From Thermoproteota archaeon (lineage in GTDB: Archaea > Thermoproteota > Thermoprotei_A > Sulfolobales > Ignicoccaceae), in the NCBI GenBank assembly GCA_013154085.1, contig JAADDE010000006.1:1-64000 (forward strand): 64,000 nt of DNA, written 5' to 3'. A program made the translations under genes and the position numbers. Positions 48,712-58,071 of this stretch are shown piece by piece (within the stretch, counting starts at the first letter, position 1; each line of letters starts with the position of its first letter). Below the pieces are notes generated by a model. That model was not told the origin of the DNA. It saw nothing but the letters and a program-made list of their open reading frames with translations, and ran no database searches.

Positions 48712-49929
48712 GTGGCAGTACTGACTGCAGACCTCGACGACATCCTCGAGGACGTCTTCGAAAGGGTAACGCAGACGAGGATATTCAAGAACAGGGACGT
48801 TCTGCTGCCGGACTACTTGCCCGACAAGCTCCCCCATAGGGAGACACAGATAAGGAAGGTAGCGAGCGTGCTGGCCCAGGCGCTTAGGGGGTACCGGCCG
48901 AACAACCTCTTCATCTACGGCCTCACCGGAACCGGAAAGACCGCGGTGGTGAAGCTGGTCGTGAGGAAGCTGGTGGAGAAGGCTAGGGAGAGGGGGATAA
49001 GGCTGGAGATCCCCATAATCAACACCAAGAGGGACGACACGCCCTACAGGGTGCTGGCCAAGCTCATAGAGAGCTTGGGCTTGAGGGTGCCGGCCACCGG
49101 AATAGCTACGGCGGAGCTCTACGCGCGCTTCAAGAAGTTCCTCGACAAGAAGGGCTTGCTCATGATAATTGTGCTGGATGAGATAGACTACCACGTCAAG
49201 AAGCACGGGGACGACCTGCTTTACAAGCTGACCAGAATAAACGAGGAGCTCTCGAGGTCGAAGGTGTCGCTGGTCGGAATCACGAACGACGTGAACTTCA
49301 CAAGCTGGCTGGACCCGAGGGTGAAGTCCTCCTTGGGGGAGGAGGAGCTGGTCTTTCCGCCCTACACGGCGGACCAGCTGAAGGACATACTGAGGGAGAG
49401 GGCGAAGACGGCCTTCGTCGAGGGGGCTCTGGAGGACGGGGTGATAGAGCTCTGCGCGGCGCTGGCGGCGAGGGAAAACGGGGACGCGCGCAAGGCCCTC
49501 GACTTGCTGAGGATATCCGGAGAGATAGCCCAGAGGGAGGGCTCCTCGAAGGTCACCGTCGCCCACGTGAGGAAGGCGTGGGAGCAGATAGAGAAGGACA
49601 GAGTGGTGGAGGTGGTGAGGAGCCTTCCTCTGCACAGCAAGCTCCTCCTCTACTCAATCCTGACCCTCACCAAGGGCGAGAGGGCCACCTATACGGGCGA
49701 GGTCTACAAGAGGTACAAGGAGCTGACCGCCGAGCTGGGGATAGAGACCCTCACGCTCCGGAGGGTGGGGGACCTAATCTCGGAGCTGGACATGCTTGGC
49801 ATAATTTCCACCGAAGTGGTCAGCAGGGGGAGGAGGGGCATGACGCGCATGATAACCCTCGAGAGCGACCCCGAAGCGGTTAGGAGGGGCCTCCTCTCGG
49901 ACCCCATGGTGGCGGAGCTCGCCGGCTAG
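48712..49929 (+). CDS. cdc6: Orc1/Cdc6 replication initiator
   Basis: AAA+ initiator/helicase loader: Walker A FIYGLTGTGKTAVVKLVVRK (about residue 69), Walker B LMIIVLDEIDYHVKK (about 152), sensor-1 LVGITNDVNF and sensor-2 region NGDARKALDLLR, then a winged-helix DNA-binding C-terminus (LITLTKGERATYTGEVY-like region through TRMITLESDP). Length 405 is typical. Start GTG 48712. An origin is often nearby in archaea but none is evident in this window. Confidence 0.96.
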   Translation: MAVLTADLDDILEDVFERVTQTRIFKNRDVLLPDYLPDKLPHRETQIRKVASVLAQALRGYRPNNLFIYGLTGTGKTAVVKLVVRKLVEKARERGIRLEIPIINTKRDDTPYRVLAKLIESLGLRVPATGIATAELYARFKKFLDKKGLLMIIVLDEIDYHVKKHGDDLLYKLTRINEELSRSKVSLVGITNDVNFTSWLDPRVKSSLGEEELVFPPYTADQLKDILRERAKTAFVEGALEDGVIELCAALAARENGDARKALDLLRISGEIAQREGSSKVTVAHVRKAWEQIEKDRVVEVVRSLPLHSKLLLYSILTLTKGERATYTGEVYKRYKELTAELGIETLTLRRVGDLISELDMLGIISTEVVSRGRRGMTRMITLESDPEAVRRGLLSDPMVAELAG

Positions 49930-49930
49930 C

Positions 49931-50431
49931 CTGGACGACGGGAAGTTCTCCTCCCTCTGTCCGGCGGTGGGCATAGTTACGGCCCTCTGGCCGCCGAGGG
50001 TTGTGAGGCTTCAGCTGCACGTCTTCAAGAAGGATCCCGGAGAGGTTACGGAAGCCTTCTTGGATCTCGTGGGCGACGAAGTTCTAATCATAGACAGCAT
50101 AACCATATGCGGGCTGGGCTTCGTAGACCCTTCAAGGTTCGGCAGAGCAGTCGTCGTAAGCAAGTACGTGCCGAACCTCCGGAAGGCCTACGGCGCCGCT
50201 AGGAGGCTGTACTCCGGCGACCGCTTCGCGGAGGTGGCGGAGGAGTACTTGAGGAGGGTTAGGTGCGGGGAAGGGATATGCGTAGCTCCCTACGGGCTGA
50301 GCTACGAGGAGGCGCTGGAGCTGGTGAGGTCCCGGACCGTTAGGCGCGGGCTCCCGGAGGAGGTGATCTTGGCCCACGAGCTGGCATCCGGCGTGGGGAG
50401 GTGGCTCACAAAAGCCCCTTCTCTTCAATGA
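49931..50431 (+). CDS. DUF99 family protein (endonuclease dU-like), possible CTG start
   Basis: The DUF99 N-terminal DDG signature is found as LDDGKF encoded from CTG 49931. The first ATG/GTG/TTG in frame is GTG 49967, already past that motif, and a TGA closes the frame at ~49850. The body continues IVTALWPPRVVRLQLHVF, EVLIIDSITICGLGFVDPSR and FGRAVVVSKYVPNLRKA. Family members include an archaeal nuclease for deoxyuridine in DNA. If the start is CTG, it lies one base after the cdc6 stop; otherwise the gene is N-terminally shortened (GTG 49967). The 3' end overlaps prs. Confidence 0.7.
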   Translation: MDDGKFSSLCPAVGIVTALWPPRVVRLQLHVFKKDPGEVTEAFLDLVGDEVLIIDSITICGLGFVDPSRFGRAVVVSKYVPNLRKAYGAARRLYSGDRFAEVAEEYLRRVRCGEGICVAPYGLSYEEALELVRSRTVRRGLPEEVILAHELASGVGRWLTKAPSLQ

Positions 50432-51302
50432 ATTCCGCGAGGAGCTTGCTTACGTCTATTACCCTAACAATGCTTGGATACTCCCTAGCAAGGGTGTTGG
50501 CAGTCACGACCGCGTCCACTCCGGCCTCCCTCAGCTTCCTCTCCGCGTCGCCTATCATGAGGGCGTGGGACACCAAGGCTATCACCTTCTTCGCCCCGGC
50601 CCTCTTTAAGTGACTGGCCGCGAGGGCTAGGGTGGAGCCGGTGGAGATTATGTCGTCAACTATCACTACGGTCTTCCCTTGTGCGCTTATCTCCTTGGGC
50701 TTTATCGTTACCTCGCCGGTCACGCGGTCCCTCCTCTTCTCCAAGTAGTCCCAAGGGGCTCCCAGCGCCGCCGCCACGGCCTTGGCCCTCAAGGTAGCCC
50801 CCCTGTCGGGGGCGAGCACCAAGGGATCCTCGAGCTCGTCCTTCACCCTCTCCGCTAGGTAGGGCAGCACTGTCACGTTGAAGGCCCCGTTGCCGAACTC
50901 GCTGAGGGAGTACTCCTTGTGTATGTCAACCACAATCAAGTAGTCCAAATCCAAGGAAGCGAGGGTCCTAAGGACGACCTTTATGGAAACGGCCTCGCCC
51001 TCCCTGAACCTCCTGTCCTGCCTCGCGTAGGGCATGTAGGGCATCAGCAGAGTAACGCTCTCCGCGCCCAAGTCCTTGAGCGTGTCTATCACAAACATGG
51101 CCTCAATGATTCTGTCGTTCTGCTCGGGGAAGCCGGTGTGTACCACCAGCACGTCCTCGCCGCTTACAGTGGTCGGAATCCTCACGTACGTCTCCCCGTC
51201 GGGGAACTTCTTCTTCTCCACGAAGTGGGCTTCCGCCCTCAGCGAGCTCACTATCCCGTCGCACATCCCCTTAGGTGGCGTCAGACACAGCACCTTGCTC
51301 AA
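50406..51302 (-). CDS. prs: Ribose-phosphate pyrophosphokinase
   Basis: Makes PRPP from ribose 5-phosphate and ATP. HFVEKKKFPDGETYVRIPTT, YMPYARQDRRFREGEAVSIK, VVDIHKEYSL, VLAPDRGATLRAKAVAAALG and the PRPP loop VIVDDIISTGSTLALAASHL are conserved. Length 298 is the archaeal class. Feeds the phosphoribosyltransferase and PRPP-dependent pathways elsewhere. Confidence 0.96.
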   Translation of the reverse strand: MSKVLCLTPPKGMCDGIVSSLRAEAHFVEKKKFPDGETYVRIPTTVSGEDVLVVHTGFPEQNDRIIEAMFVIDTLKDLGAESVTLLMPYMPYARQDRRFREGEAVSIKVVLRTLASLDLDYLIVVDIHKEYSLSEFGNGAFNVTVLPYLAERVKDELEDPLVLAPDRGATLRAKAVAAALGAPWDYLEKRRDRVTGEVTIKPKEISAQGKTVVIVDDIISTGSTLALAASHLKRAGAKKVIALVSHALMIGDAERKLREAGVDAVVTANTLAREYPSIVRVIDVSKLLAEFIEEKGLL

Positions 51303-51335
51303 GCTCGCATCCCCGTCCCCTCTGGGGAGAGGGGG

Positions 51336-52376
51336 CTAAAGGGAGATGGGGAAGCGGAGCAAGCACACCACGTCCCCGAAGGGCCTCAGCCTCTCCCACG
51401 CCTCAGTGCCCTTAGGAACTATTATCACCTCCGCCCCCTTCTTCTCCGCCAGCTCCACAAGCTCCGCGGCCCTCTCCCCGAGGTCCGGGGAATGCAGCAA
51501 GTCGTCTGAAATTACCAAGGTTTTAACGGCGTTCGCCTCGGCGGCCAGCCTGCAGTCCTCCACCCCGTAAAGCGCGTAGCCGTCTCCCTTGGCCACGTGC
51601 TTAACGAACTCCTCCAGCGCCTCCAGAGCCCTAACGCTCTCCAGCTCCTTGGCCACGCTCCTCAGGGAGCCCTTCCTTATGGCCTCCAAGACTCCGGCCC
51701 TCCCTCCCGAGGAGGCGCTGTCGACCGTGACCTTCAGCCCGAGCTCCTTGAGCTTCTCTGCGACTCTGTCCTTGAAGAAGCCCGGACCCACGACGACCAC
51801 GTGCTCTAAGTTCCTCGACTTCAACTCCTCAAAAACCCTCTTCGCAAGCTCGGATACGCTCTTCTCGACGGCCCTCTCCCTCCCCTCGTCGCCCTTGCCC
51901 GGGAGCCTCAGGTTGCCCTCGAACACCCACTCTATGCCTTGACCCCTCACTACCGCCAGCGAGTACTCGTCGTAGTCCACCGCTAGGACGGGCACTTGGG
52001 GCTTCCTCTCCTCGCCCTTTCTGAGCCGCTCCAGAAGGCCCTCGAGCCCGTCCTCCCTTATGATGACCATCTCTCTGCCCGGGTAGACCTTTATCGAGTG
52101 GTGGGCCCCTATCAGCCCGAACTTGTCCGGCCCCTCCACCACAACTCCCTTGACCCTCAAGACGCTGGAGAAGGGCTGGAACTCGGAGCCCGTAACCCTT
52201 ATGGTAAGCACCATAGGGATCTTCTCCTTCCCGGAGGACCCGGCCACGCTCCTCGCGGTCTTCGCCCTTACCAAGTCCCCGGGCCGCAAGGCTGAGTACA
52301 CTATCCAGACGTCCTCCTCGTCCTCCACCCTGACCTTGACCTCTCCTTTAGATTCGTTGACGTCCAGTATCCTCAT
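51336..52376 (-). CDS. pelA: Pelota (Dom34) ribosome rescue factor
   Basis: mRNA surveillance protein that frees stalled ribosomes with ABCE1. It has an N-terminal Lsm-like domain (VWIVYSALRPGDLVRAKTAR), an eRF1-like central domain (VPVLAVDYDEYSLAVVRGQG, VVVVGPGFFKDRVAEKLKEL) and a C-terminal L30e-like domain (VKTLVISDDLLH, GAEVIIVPKGTEAWERLRPF). Length 346 is normal. It lacks the GGQ of eRF1, as expected. Confidence 0.96.
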   Translation of the reverse strand: MRILDVNESKGEVKVRVEDEEDVWIVYSALRPGDLVRAKTARSVAGSSGKEKIPMVLTIRVTGSEFQPFSSVLRVKGVVVEGPDKFGLIGAHHSIKVYPGREMVIIREDGLEGLLERLRKGEERKPQVPVLAVDYDEYSLAVVRGQGIEWVFEGNLRLPGKGDEGRERAVEKSVSELAKRVFEELKSRNLEHVVVVGPGFFKDRVAEKLKELGLKVTVDSASSGGRAGVLEAIRKGSLRSVAKELESVRALEALEEFVKHVAKGDGYALYGVEDCRLAAEANAVKTLVISDDLLHSPDLGERAAELVELAEKKGAEVIIVPKGTEAWERLRPFGDVVCLLRFPISL

Positions 52377-52408
52377 CCTTCTCCCCTTTCGGAGGTTTGG
52401 AGCCGTGG

Positions 52409-52508
52409 TGGGGCCGCCGCCGGGATTTGAACCCGGGACCTCGGGATCTCCGCGGCCTCAGCCGGGCCTCCACAGTCCCGCGCTCTGACCAGCTGAGCTA
52501 CGGCGGCC
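52409..52508 (-). tRNA. tRNA-His (GTG) with a 22-nt intron
   Basis: Acceptor GCCGCCG/CGGCGGC with an encoded G at -1 (52508) opposite discriminator C, the tRNA-His identity pair. D stem GCTC/GAGC, anticodon stem CGGGA/TCCCG, loop CTGTGG+A (anticodon GTG), T arm CCGGG-TTCAAAT-CCCGG, CCA encoded (52411-52409). The 22-nt intron sits between 37 and 38, with an internal GGCC/GGCC stem and GG^A and AG^A bulges. Confidence 0.93.
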
Positions 52509-52547
52509 AGCTTCCGGGCGGCGCCCCGTCGGCGGGCCCAACAGCTC

Positions 52548-52555
52548 CCTTTAAG
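52548..52555 (-). promoter_or_regulatory. TATA box for tRNA-His
   Basis: Minus strand GCTTAAAG, ~43 bases upstream of the mature 5' end, giving a leader of about 18 bases. It lies against the end of the upstream ubiquitin-like gene. Confidence 0.45.
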
Positions 52556-52556
52556 C

Positions 52557-52793
52557 TTACCCCCTGTGCAGAACCGGGAAGAGCTCCACCAAGTCCCCCT
52601 CCTCCAGCTCCTCGCTGAGGAGAGCCGAGCGCTCCACCCCGTTGACGAATACCAGCAGCAGAGGCGTGGGAGCCCCGTCCTCCCTTATGTACCTCTCCAG
52701 GCCCTTGAGCTTCCTCACGCACAGCAGGGCCTCCCTCAGCTCCCCCGCGCTCAGCTCCAGCTCCTCCCCGTCCCAGAGCTTCACCTTAACCAA
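52557..52793 (-). CDS. MoaD/ThiS/SAMP-like ubiquitin-fold protein
   Basis: 78 residues with a beta-grasp pattern: [20 protein letters not shown], then [40 protein letters not shown] and [10 protein letters not shown]. The C-terminus ends in ArgGly, not the usual GlyGly, so it could be a sulfur carrier only if modified or may have another use. Start TTG 52793 or GTG 52784. A JAMM-type protease gene lies about 3.5 kb away. Confidence 0.7.
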   Translation of the reverse strand: MVKVKLWDGEELELSAGELREALLCVRKLKGLERYIREDGAPTPLLLVFVNGVERSALLSEELEEGDLVELFPVLHRG

Positions 52794-52888
52794 AGCCCGC
52801 TCCCGAGAGCTCCGGCCGGCGGGCAGGAGAAAAGCGGCGCGGAAGGCACATAACCCTCGTAGAGAGAGCTTTCCACGAGGTTCTTCGC

Positions 52889-54826
52889 ATGGCCGAGGAG
52901 CAGAAGACTGTCCTTCCGGTAACGAAGGGCGTGGTGCCCACGGGCAAGCTACACGAGATGAGGAAGAGGGCCCTCGAGAACCCCGAGGAGTTCTGGTCCG
53001 AGATAGCCTCGGAGCTGTACTGGAAGAAGGGCTGGGACAAGGTTGTGGAGGGAGAGGCCCCGTACTTCAAGTGGTTCGTCGGGGGCAAGACCAATATCTC
53101 CTACAACGCCCTCGACAGGCACGTTAAAACTTGGAAGAGGAACAAGGCCGCGATAATCTGGGAGGGCGAGCCCGGGGAGACCCGCGTCCTCACCTACTAC
53201 CAGCTCTGGAAGGAGGTAAACCGCTTTGCAAACGTGCTCAAGGACTTAGGCGTCAAGAAGGGCGACAGAGTAACCATATACATGCCCATGATACCCGAAG
53301 CGGCCGTCGCGATGCTCGCCGCCGTCAGGATAGGGGCAATCCACAGCGTGGTGTTCTCCGGCTTCTCGGCCAAGGGCCTCGCCGAGAGGATAAACGACGC
53401 CCAAGCAAAGGTAGTCATTACCGCCGACGGGATGTGGAGGAGGGGCAAGAAGCTCAACTTAAAGGAGATAGCGGACAAGGCCCTTCAAGAAACTCCCTCC
53501 GTGGAGAGCGTGGTCGTGTACAAGAGGCTCGGTATAGACATCAACATGGAGGAGGGAAGGGACTACTGGTGGCACGACTTAATGGAGGGTGCCGAGGACT
53601 ACGCCGAGCCGGAGTGGGTGGAGAGCGAGCACCCATCCTTCATCCTCTACACCTCCGGAACCACCGGGAAGCCCAAGGGAATAATCCACGACACCGGCGG
53701 CTACATGGTGGGCGTCTACGCCACGATGAAGTGGGTCTTCGACATAAGGGACGAGGACCTCCACTGGTGTACCGCGGACGTGGGCTGGATAACCGGGCAC
53801 TCCTACGTGGTCTACGGCCCGCTCCTCCACGGCGCGACCACCCTGATGTACGAGGGCGCCCCGGACTACCCCAAGCCGGACCGCTGGTGGAGCATAATTG
53901 AGAAGTACGGAGTCACGATATTCTACACCGCCCCCACTGCGATAAGGATGTTCATGAGGTACGGAGAGAAGTGGGTCGAGAAGCACGACCTCAGCACGCT
54001 CAGAATACTCGGAAGCGTGGGAGAGCCGATCAACCCCGAGGCGTGGTGGTGGTACTACAAGCACGTGGGCAAGGAGAAGTGCCCGATCGTGGACACTTGG
54101 TGGCAGACCGAGACCGGGCACATAATGATAAGCCCCGCCCCCGGCATAGAGCTGGTCCCGCTCAAGCCCGGCAGCGCGACCTACCCGCTCCCCGGAGTGG
54201 ACGCGGACGTGGTGGACGACAGCGGCAAGCCCGCCCCGCCCGGCAAGAGGGGCTACCTCGTGATCAAGAAGCCGTGGCCCGGCATGCTCCACGGCATATG
54301 GGGCGACCCGGAGAGGTACGTTAGGACCTACTGGAGCAAGTTCCCCGGCTGGTATTTCACCGGCGACTACGCGATGAAGGACGAGGACGGCTACTTCTGG
54401 ATACTCGGAAGGGCCGACGACGTGCTCAAGGTGGCCGGCCACAGGCTGGGCACCATGGAGATCGAGAGCGCCTTCGTGGCCCACCCGGCGGTCGCGGAGG
54501 CCGCAGTGGTGGGCAAGCCGCACCCCGTCAAGGGAGAGAGCATAGTGGCCTTCGTGGTGCTCAAGGAGGGCTACCAGCCCACTGACGAGCTCAGGAACGA
54601 GCTGAGGAAGTGGATAAGGGAGAGCATAGGGCCCGTCGCCACTCCGGACGAAATACACTTCGTCACCAAGCTACCCAAGACTAGGAGCGGAAAGATCATG
54701 AGGAGGGTGCTGAGGGCCGTCATAAGCGGCAAGCCGCTGGGAGACCTCAGCACTCTAGAGGACGAGGCCTCCGTGGAGGAGGTCAAGAGGGCAGTGGAGG
54801 AGCTGAGGAAGGACCTAGGGATGTAG
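52889..54826 (+). CDS. acs: Acetyl-CoA synthetase (AMP-forming)
   Basis: Converts acetate, ATP and CoA to acetyl-CoA. [12 protein letters not shown] (P-loop), [32 protein letters not shown] and the C-terminal lysine motif [16 protein letters not shown], where the lysine is often acetylated for control, are all present. Length 645 is normal. ATG 52889, with GAGGT eight bases upstream and a CATAACC box ~35 bases upstream. It fits an autotroph that activates acetate for carbon assimilation. Confidence 0.97.
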   Translation: MAEEQKTVLPVTKGVVPTGKLHEMRKRALENPEEFWSEIASELYWKKGWDKVVEGEAPYFKWFVGGKTNISYNALDRHVKTWKRNKAAIIWEGEPGETRVLTYYQLWKEVNRFANVLKDLGVKKGDRVTIYMPMIPEAAVAMLAAVRIGAIHSVVFSGFSAKGLAERINDAQAKVVITADGMWRRGKKLNLKEIADKALQETPSVESVVVYKRLGIDINMEEGRDYWWHDLMEGAEDYAEPEWVESEHPSFILYTSGTTGKPKGIIHDTGGYMVGVYATMKWVFDIRDEDLHWCTADVGWITGHSYVVYGPLLHGATTLMYEGAPDYPKPDRWWSIIEKYGVTIFYTAPTAIRMFMRYGEKWVEKHDLSTLRILGSVGEPINPEAWWWYYKHVGKEKCPIVDTWWQTETGHIMISPAPGIELVPLKPGSATYPLPGVDADVVDDSGKPAPPGKRGYLVIKKPWPGMLHGIWGDPERYVRTYWSKFPGWYFTGDYAMKDEDGYFWILGRADDVLKVAGHRLGTMEIESAFVAHPAVAEAAVVGKPHPVKGESIVAFVVLKEGYQPTDELRNELRKWIRESIGPVATPDEIHFVTKLPKTRSGKIMRRVLRAVISGKPLGDLSTLEDEASVEEVKRAVEELRKDLGM

Positions 54827-55573
54827 CTTTTTTCTCAAGAATGCCCAGAAGCCTGTGAAGGCGATCCCTATCTGTTCCGGCCTCGTGGCTCCCTCCTCCA
54901 CCTTTATCCTCCTCTCGCCTACCTCCAAGCTCTCCAACCAAACAAACATGTCCTCAGAGCTCTTCTTCAGCTTCTCCAGCTGGTTGTACGTGGGGAGCCA
55001 GAAGGCGGCCGGGGCCCCGCCCTTCAAGGCCCTCCAGACGCCCTCCAGCGCCCTCCACGGATCGCCCACGTCCACCACCGCCAAGTCGAAGTAGCCCTCC
55101 CCGTAGACCTCCGGGGCCTCCCAGAGGGGGGCCCTCACGAACGCGGCATCGAGGCCGAAGCGCCTCAAGTTCCTCCTCGCCACCTCTAGGTGCTCCCTCC
55201 TCACCTCAAACGAGGCCACCTCGCACCCGACCCAAGAGAGGGCCGCGGCCACGAAGCCGGAGCCGGAGCCGCCCTCCAAGCACCTCTTTCCCGGACCCGC
55301 TCCGAGCTTGATCATCATCAGCCCCAAGTCCTTAGGGTAGATGACTTGGGTAACCCGCTTGAAGGAGTAGAGGAAGTCTTCCAGCGTGGGCCTCAGCAGA
55401 TACGCAGTAACGCCGGTGCTCAGCTTGACGGGCTCCCCGTACTCCCGGCCTATTACGTCGTCCAGCCTCAGCGCTCCCGCGTCGCTCCCGAAGGTCTTTC
55501 CCCTCTCCGCCCTCACCAGCTTCTTCCTCTTCCGATCGATATACACCAGAACCCAGTCGCCCTCCCGTATCAA
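54815..55573 (-). CDS. trmI: tRNA (adenine-N1)-methyltransferase TrmI
   Basis: Makes m1A in the T loop (positions 57/58). It has an N-terminal beta-domain ([20 protein letters not shown]), then the SAM motif [60 protein letters not shown] and PTYNQLEKL. Length 252 is normal for archaeal TrmI. It overlaps acs by 12 bases at the 3' end. Confidence 0.95.
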   Translation of the reverse strand: MIREGDWVLVYIDRKRKKLVRAERGKTFGSDAGALRLDDVIGREYGEPVKLSTGVTAYLLRPTLEDFLYSFKRVTQVIYPKDLGLMMIKLGAGPGKRCLEGGSGSGFVAAALSWVGCEVASFEVRREHLEVARRNLRRFGLDAAFVRAPLWEAPEVYGEGYFDLAVVDVGDPWRALEGVWRALKGGAPAAFWLPTYNQLEKLKKSSEDMFVWLESLEVGERRIKVEEGATRPEQIGIAFTGFWAFLRKKLHP

Positions 55574-55590
55574 CGCTCCCCCGCCCCCGG

Positions 55591-56181
55591 CTAGCGCCCC
55601 TTAATCCTCTCGCACCTGTACAGCGCGACCTCAGTCCTCCTCTTGCGGGACTTGTGGAAGGAGTAGAGCTGGGGGAGGAGCATCCGGTACCCGGCAAGGA
55701 CCTCGCACCGGAAGCCCCTCTCCCGCGCCAGCGCCGCTACGGCTCCCGCGGCGCCGGCCGGCTGGATGGTGTAGACCACGTCCGCGATCTCCAGCGCCGC
55801 CGAGAGGAATTCTCTGTCCGCTCCCCTCCTCTTAGTGCCGAAGGGGGGATTCATGAGGACCGTGTCAACCCTCCTCAAGGGCACCAAGGGAACTCTCGCC
55901 AGCACCCTCTCCTCCAGCGGCGCCTCCTCGAGCAGCTCGAGGTCGAGCTCCACGCAGAGGGCCCTCCCGCCGAGGAGCTCGGCCCCGTAGGCGAGCCTCC
56001 CGGTTCCGCATCCCAAGTCCGCGACCGTCTTGCCCGCTATGTCTCCCTTAAGGAAGGCCCTCCAGAGGACGTCGGCCGCTACGTCGCTGGGGGTGGGGTA
56101 CTGCTCGTACTTGACCCCTAGAGACCCCTTCTTCCACTTGACCGCTTCCAGCGCCACTTCCAGCTCCTTTTTGCTTATCAA
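55591..56181 (-). CDS. METTL5-type N6-adenine RNA methyltransferase
   Basis: SAM motif VADLGCGTGRLAYGAELLGG and the catalytic VLMNPPFGTKRRGADREFL with the YEQYPTPSDVAAD N-terminal segment match METTL5, which methylates an adenine in small-subunit rRNA. Length 196. Follows the JAMM gene by overlapping its stop (ATG 56181 over 56178), so co-translated. Confidence 0.9.
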   Translation of the reverse strand: MISKKELEVALEAVKWKKGSLGVKYEQYPTPSDVAADVLWRAFLKGDIAGKTVADLGCGTGRLAYGAELLGGRALCVELDLELLEEAPLEERVLARVPLVPLRRVDTVLMNPPFGTKRRGADREFLSAALEIADVVYTIQPAGAAGAVAALARERGFRCEVLAGYRMLLPQLYSFHKSRKRRTEVALYRCERIKGR

Positions 56182-56510
56182 TACATCACCCCGTACTTGC
56201 TTCCTCTGTAGTATACCTTTACTATTCTATCCCCGACCACAAGCAAGTTTAGGGGATAGGCCTTCACGAGGGCCCGGTCCCTCGGCGAGAAGTCCCCGCA
56301 CGAGGGGTGCTTGTGGAGCGTGCCCTCAAATCCCCTAGCGACCGGCGAGTAGTCCAGCACGAGGAAGGAAGTCTTGCTCACCCTCTGAAGCGGCACGGCG
56401 AAGTCCGCTATCCTTATCGCGCTTCCGGAGACCTCGAACTTCAGGAACATAAAGTACTCGAACGCGAAGTCCCTCAGAGCCCAGAGCGCCCTCGCGAGCC
56501 TCCGGGGCAC
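56178..56510 (-). CDS. JAMM/MPN+ domain metalloprotease-like protein
   Basis: 110 residues from GTG 56510, immediately after the ferredoxin-like stop. The zinc motif is HKHPSCGDFSPRD (HxHP...SxxD), as in archaeal JAMM desampylases and RadC. A glutamate earlier in the chain (FKFEVSG region) could be the catalytic base. It likely removes ubiquitin-like conjugates; whether the MoaD-like protein in this window is its substrate is speculation. The frame continues upstream but only as a shadow of the ferredoxin gene. Confidence 0.72.
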   Translation of the reverse strand: MPRRLARALWALRDFAFEYFMFLKFEVSGSAIRIADFAVPLQRVSKTSFLVLDYSPVARGFEGTLHKHPSCGDFSPRDRALVKAYPLNLLVVGDRIVKVYYRGSKYGVMY

Positions 56511-56512
56511 GA

Positions 56513-56908
56513 TCAGTTGTTCCGCTTGAACTTCTCTATGTGCTCCTTCCTCAAGATAAAGGCCAAGTTGTATCTCTTCTTGAAGGGGAGCCTGAGCGCT
56601 TCTTTCGCCAGCCTCAGATAGGGGTGCTTTACCTCCTCGCCCTTCTTGAAGATCGAGCCCGTCGGACACGCTTGGGCGCAGAGGTAGCACATCAAGCAGT
56701 TCTCCGGGTGGACCATGAAGGGCCTCCTCCTCACCTTTTCCCTTGCCCCGAACAGGCTTACCTTCATCGGCACTACGGTCCATACCTTGTCCTTCTGGGG
56801 GCACGCCGTTATGCACTCCTCGCCCCCTCCGCACGTCGGATAGTAGATAACTAAAGTGGCCTCCTCCTTCATCCTCTTGAAGTAGTAGCTCCAGTGCTTT
56901 GCCTCCAT
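56513..56908 (-). CDS. 4Fe-4S ferredoxin-like protein
   Basis: 131 residues with two cysteine clusters: CGGGEECITACP (first) and CLMCYLCAQACPTG (second, classic CxxCxxCxxxCP). Between them is a basic insert of ~35 residues. The C-terminal third is basic. Possible electron carrier or subunit of a redox complex; partners not evident nearby. Start ATG 56908. Confidence 0.85.
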   Translation of the reverse strand: MEAKHWSYYFKRMKEEATLVIYYPTCGGGEECITACPQKDKVWTVVPMKVSLFGAREKVRRRPFMVHPENCLMCYLCAQACPTGSIFKKGEEVKHPYLRLAKEALRLPFKKRYNLAFILRKEHIEKFKRNN

Positions 56909-56938
56909 GCTTTGCCCCAGAGGTCAGGGAAGAAAGTT

Positions 56939-57772
56939 TTATGAGCGCACCTCCTCTTCGTACACGTCCTCCGTCTTCTTCGCGGCTTCCTCCATTTCCT
57001 TCACTACGTTCTCCGGCAGGGGCTCTATGTAGGCCTTTCCGGCCCTCACCCTCAGCACCTTGTCGTAGAACACTACTATGCCCTTGTCCGTTATTTCGAA
57101 GGGATGCCTCCTCATGCTGTGCTTGGTCCCCCTCATCTTCCACACTATGAGGCTTCTGTAGAGTTCCCCGTCGTACTCGTCGAGGTCCAAGCGGATTATT
57201 CCGTCGGCCGCGTGCTCCACTCCGGGCCCGCCGAAGCCCCTTTCGGTGGCGGACACTTGGCTCACCAAGATGCTGGTAACCCCGAGGCCGCTCAGAACCC
57301 TCTTGAGCTGGAGCACCACGCTCCTCGCCACGGCGGGCCTCGTCAAGTACAGAGTCGAGACCGAGTCTATGGCGGCCCTCTTGGCGCCCAAGTCCCTTAT
57401 CGCTTCCCTCAGCACGTCCACCAGCATGTGGACGTCCGTAGGGTCCCTGACCACGTACTTCTCCCTCTTCGCCGCCTCGCCGATCCCGCCGGTGAAGGCG
57501 TCAATTATTGCAAACATTCCCTTCTTCTCGTACTTCCTCACGTCCCAGCCGAACTGGAGCATGTTCCTCCTCACTTGGACGGGGTGCTCCTCGAGGGCGA
57601 CGTAGATCCCGGGCTCGCCGTGCTCCAGGCCGTACCAGAGGAACTGCTGGCTGAAGATGGTCTTGCCCGTCCCGGGGCCCCCGCTCAAGAGCACCACGTT
57701 CCTCTCCGGTATGCCTCCGTAGAGTATCTCGTCCATGCCCGGTATGCCGGTCTTGACCCTCTTGATAATCAC
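56939..57772 (-). CDS. KaiC/RadA-like ATPase (GvpD/COG0467 group)
   Basis: One RecA-type domain: [20 protein letters not shown], Walker [41 protein letters not shown], Walker [15 protein letters not shown], and [20 protein letters not shown], followed by a C-terminal beta/acidic tail. Signal-transduction ATPase; the partner is unknown. A TTTTAAG box at ~57801-57809 and GTG 57772 give a short leader. Confidence 0.9.
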   Translation of the reverse strand: MIIKRVKTGIPGMDEILYGGIPERNVVLLSGGPGTGKTIFSQQFLWYGLEHGEPGIYVALEEHPVQVRRNMLQFGWDVRKYEKKGMFAIIDAFTGGIGEAAKREKYVVRDPTDVHMLVDVLREAIRDLGAKRAAIDSVSTLYLTRPAVARSVVLQLKRVLSGLGVTSILVSQVSATERGFGGPGVEHAADGIIRLDLDEYDGELYRSLIVWKMRGTKHSMRRHPFEITDKGIVVFYDKVLRVRAGKAYIEPLPENVVKEMEEAAKKTEDVYEEEVRS

Positions 57773-57820
57773 ACTCTCATCCGAGGTATTGTGGGATTTG
57801 GAGCTTAAAACGTGAGGCGC

Positions 57821-58054
57821 TTAGGCTTCCTCCTCCTCTTTAGGCTTGGAGAGCTTTGAGAGCAGAGAGACCGGCAGGGTCGCGACGGCCCAGACGACGG
57901 AGAACAGCCCGCGCACCACCTTGTAGATGGCTACGAGCAATACTTTCACAGCTTTGTAGAAGTACTTCAGTATGTCGAGCATCAGCTTTATCATTGCGAG
58001 GAGCAGGACGGTGGTGAGCTGCATGAGCAGCGCGGCTCCGAACACGGGACTCAC
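57821..58054 (-). CDS. Small membrane protein, leaderless
   Basis: 77 residues: two hydrophobic helices (VFGAALLMQLTTVLLLAMIK and VLLVAIYKVVRGLFSVVWAV) with a lysine-rich turn and an acidic tail ending KPKEEEEA. A CTATTTATAG box ~25 bases before GTG 58054 predicts a leaderless transcript. Function unknown. Confidence 0.6.
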   Translation of the reverse strand: MSPVFGAALLMQLTTVLLLAMIKLMLDILKYFYKAVKVLLVAIYKVVRGLFSVVWAVATLPVSLLSKLSKPKEEEEA

Positions 58055-58071
58055 CGGCGCGGAGCTCGGAG

